This document shows, in pieces, positions 63,747 through 64,000 of a stretch of DNA of 64,000 nucleotides. The notes below the pieces were generated by a model, which worked only from the letters and a program-made list of their open reading frames with translations, did no database searches and was not told the origin of the DNA. A program made the translations under genes and the position numbers. The stretch comes from Terrisporobacter vanillatitrophus (GTDB lineage Bacteria; Bacillota; Clostridia; Peptostreptococcales; Peptostreptococcaceae). The first letter of the stretch is position 1, and the number at the start of each line of letters is the position of its first letter. The stretch spans positions 2,728,001-2,792,000 of the forward strand of contig NZ_CP154625.1 in NCBI RefSeq assembly GCF_051148895.1, read 5' to 3'.

Positions 63747-64000
63747 CTATACTAAATTCTTTAATATCATAGAAATTCTGTTAGGTAAGGTATTTATATT
63801 AGACATATCTAGGAATCTATTTTCTCCATAAATGTCTTTTATTACATCTCTATCATTTCCAATGGCAGCGACAAAGAAATTTATACCTTTTCTTGAATAT
63901 TCTGATATAACACTCTTTAAGTCCTCTTTTGCTAATTCGTCTTTATAGTTGGGCTTTGCAAGAGGTTTTCCGTCACTTATTATGAATAGTACTTTAATAT
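63747..64000 (-). CDS. VWA-domain protein, C-terminal part, runs off the window
   Basis: An open minus-strand frame of 84 codons enters from the right edge and stops with TAG at 63747-63749. It reads KVLFIISDGKPLAKPNYKDE, then EYSRKGINFFVAAIGNDRDV and RISMILKNLV at the end. The FIISDGKP strand-loop and the following NFFVAAIG strand are typical of the late part of a von Willebrand factor A domain of the CobT/NorD type. Function cannot be judged without the N-terminal part. Confidence 0.75.
   Translation of the reverse strand, partial: IKVLFIISDGKPLAKPNYKDELAKEDLKSVISEYSRKGINFFVAAIGNDRDVIKDIYGENRFLDMSNINTLPNRISMILKNLV

Overview
The window is gene-dense, AT-rich DNA (G+C near 30% by eye) from the chromosome of a low-GC, Gram-positive, spore-forming-type anaerobe. 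The gene order (iscR-iscS-iscU-mnmA-alaS-ireB-ruvX; yraN-comM-dprA-topA-codY; scpA-scpB), the Fur and CodY types, an AICAR transformylase without its cyclohydrolase domain and the acetylated diaminopimelate route point to Clostridia, most likely Peptostreptococcaceae (Clostridioides, Paraclostridium, Romboutsia or Terrisporobacter relatives). The family assignment is inference. I saw no rRNA, tRNA, CRISPR array, insertion sequence or prophage.

Layout. 1-29.3 kb is almost wholly minus-strand core genome. Read from right to left it holds yraN-comM-dprA-topA-codY, rarA, a GNAT gene, the iscR-iscS-iscU-mnmA block, a T-box-controlled alaS with ireB, two tandem 724-residue secreted/membrane proteins, ruvX, a DUF1292 gene, an LCP protein, fur, RNase J, ylbF-DUF503, dacF, a site-2 protease, scpA-scpB and two small membrane proteins, the last running off the left edge. 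The tandem 724-residue pair is wedged between ireB and ruvX, and between the two copies lie legible remnants of ireB and ruvX, so the duplication junction can be read.

29.4-44.6 kb is more accessory. It has two tandem CapA-like proteins, an FtsX-type ABC transporter with its own two-component system, a metallo-beta-lactamase-fold gene behind a GC-rich structured leader of unknown class, a lipoprotein PBP of the MecA type, an HD-domain hydrolase with a TTG start, a papain-like protein, a stand-alone AICAR transformylase behind a ZTP riboswitch, and a small glycosyltransferase.

44.9-54.9 kb is a complete lysine/diaminopimelate pathway by the N-acetyl branch: lysC-deacetylase-asd-dapA-dapB-dapH-aminotransferase-dapF as one operon behind a lysine riboswitch, and lysA behind a second, nearly identical lysine riboswitch.

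55-64 kb holds a radical SAM gene paired with a small HemN-tail-like protein, an ABC-F protein (probable antibiotic resistance) behind a transcription attenuator with two mutually exclusive hairpins, a DUF1659 protein, a DUF4153 membrane protein, the wreck of a LysR regulator, and a SAM-I riboswitch driving homocysteine S-methyltransferase and an AgcS symporter. A VWA-domain protein runs off the right edge.

RNA-level control is the theme of the window: T-box, ZTP, two lysine, one SAM-I, an ABC-F attenuator and one unclassified structured leader. Starts were moved from the longest open frame to the best Shine-Dalgarno-supported codon wherever the two differed.
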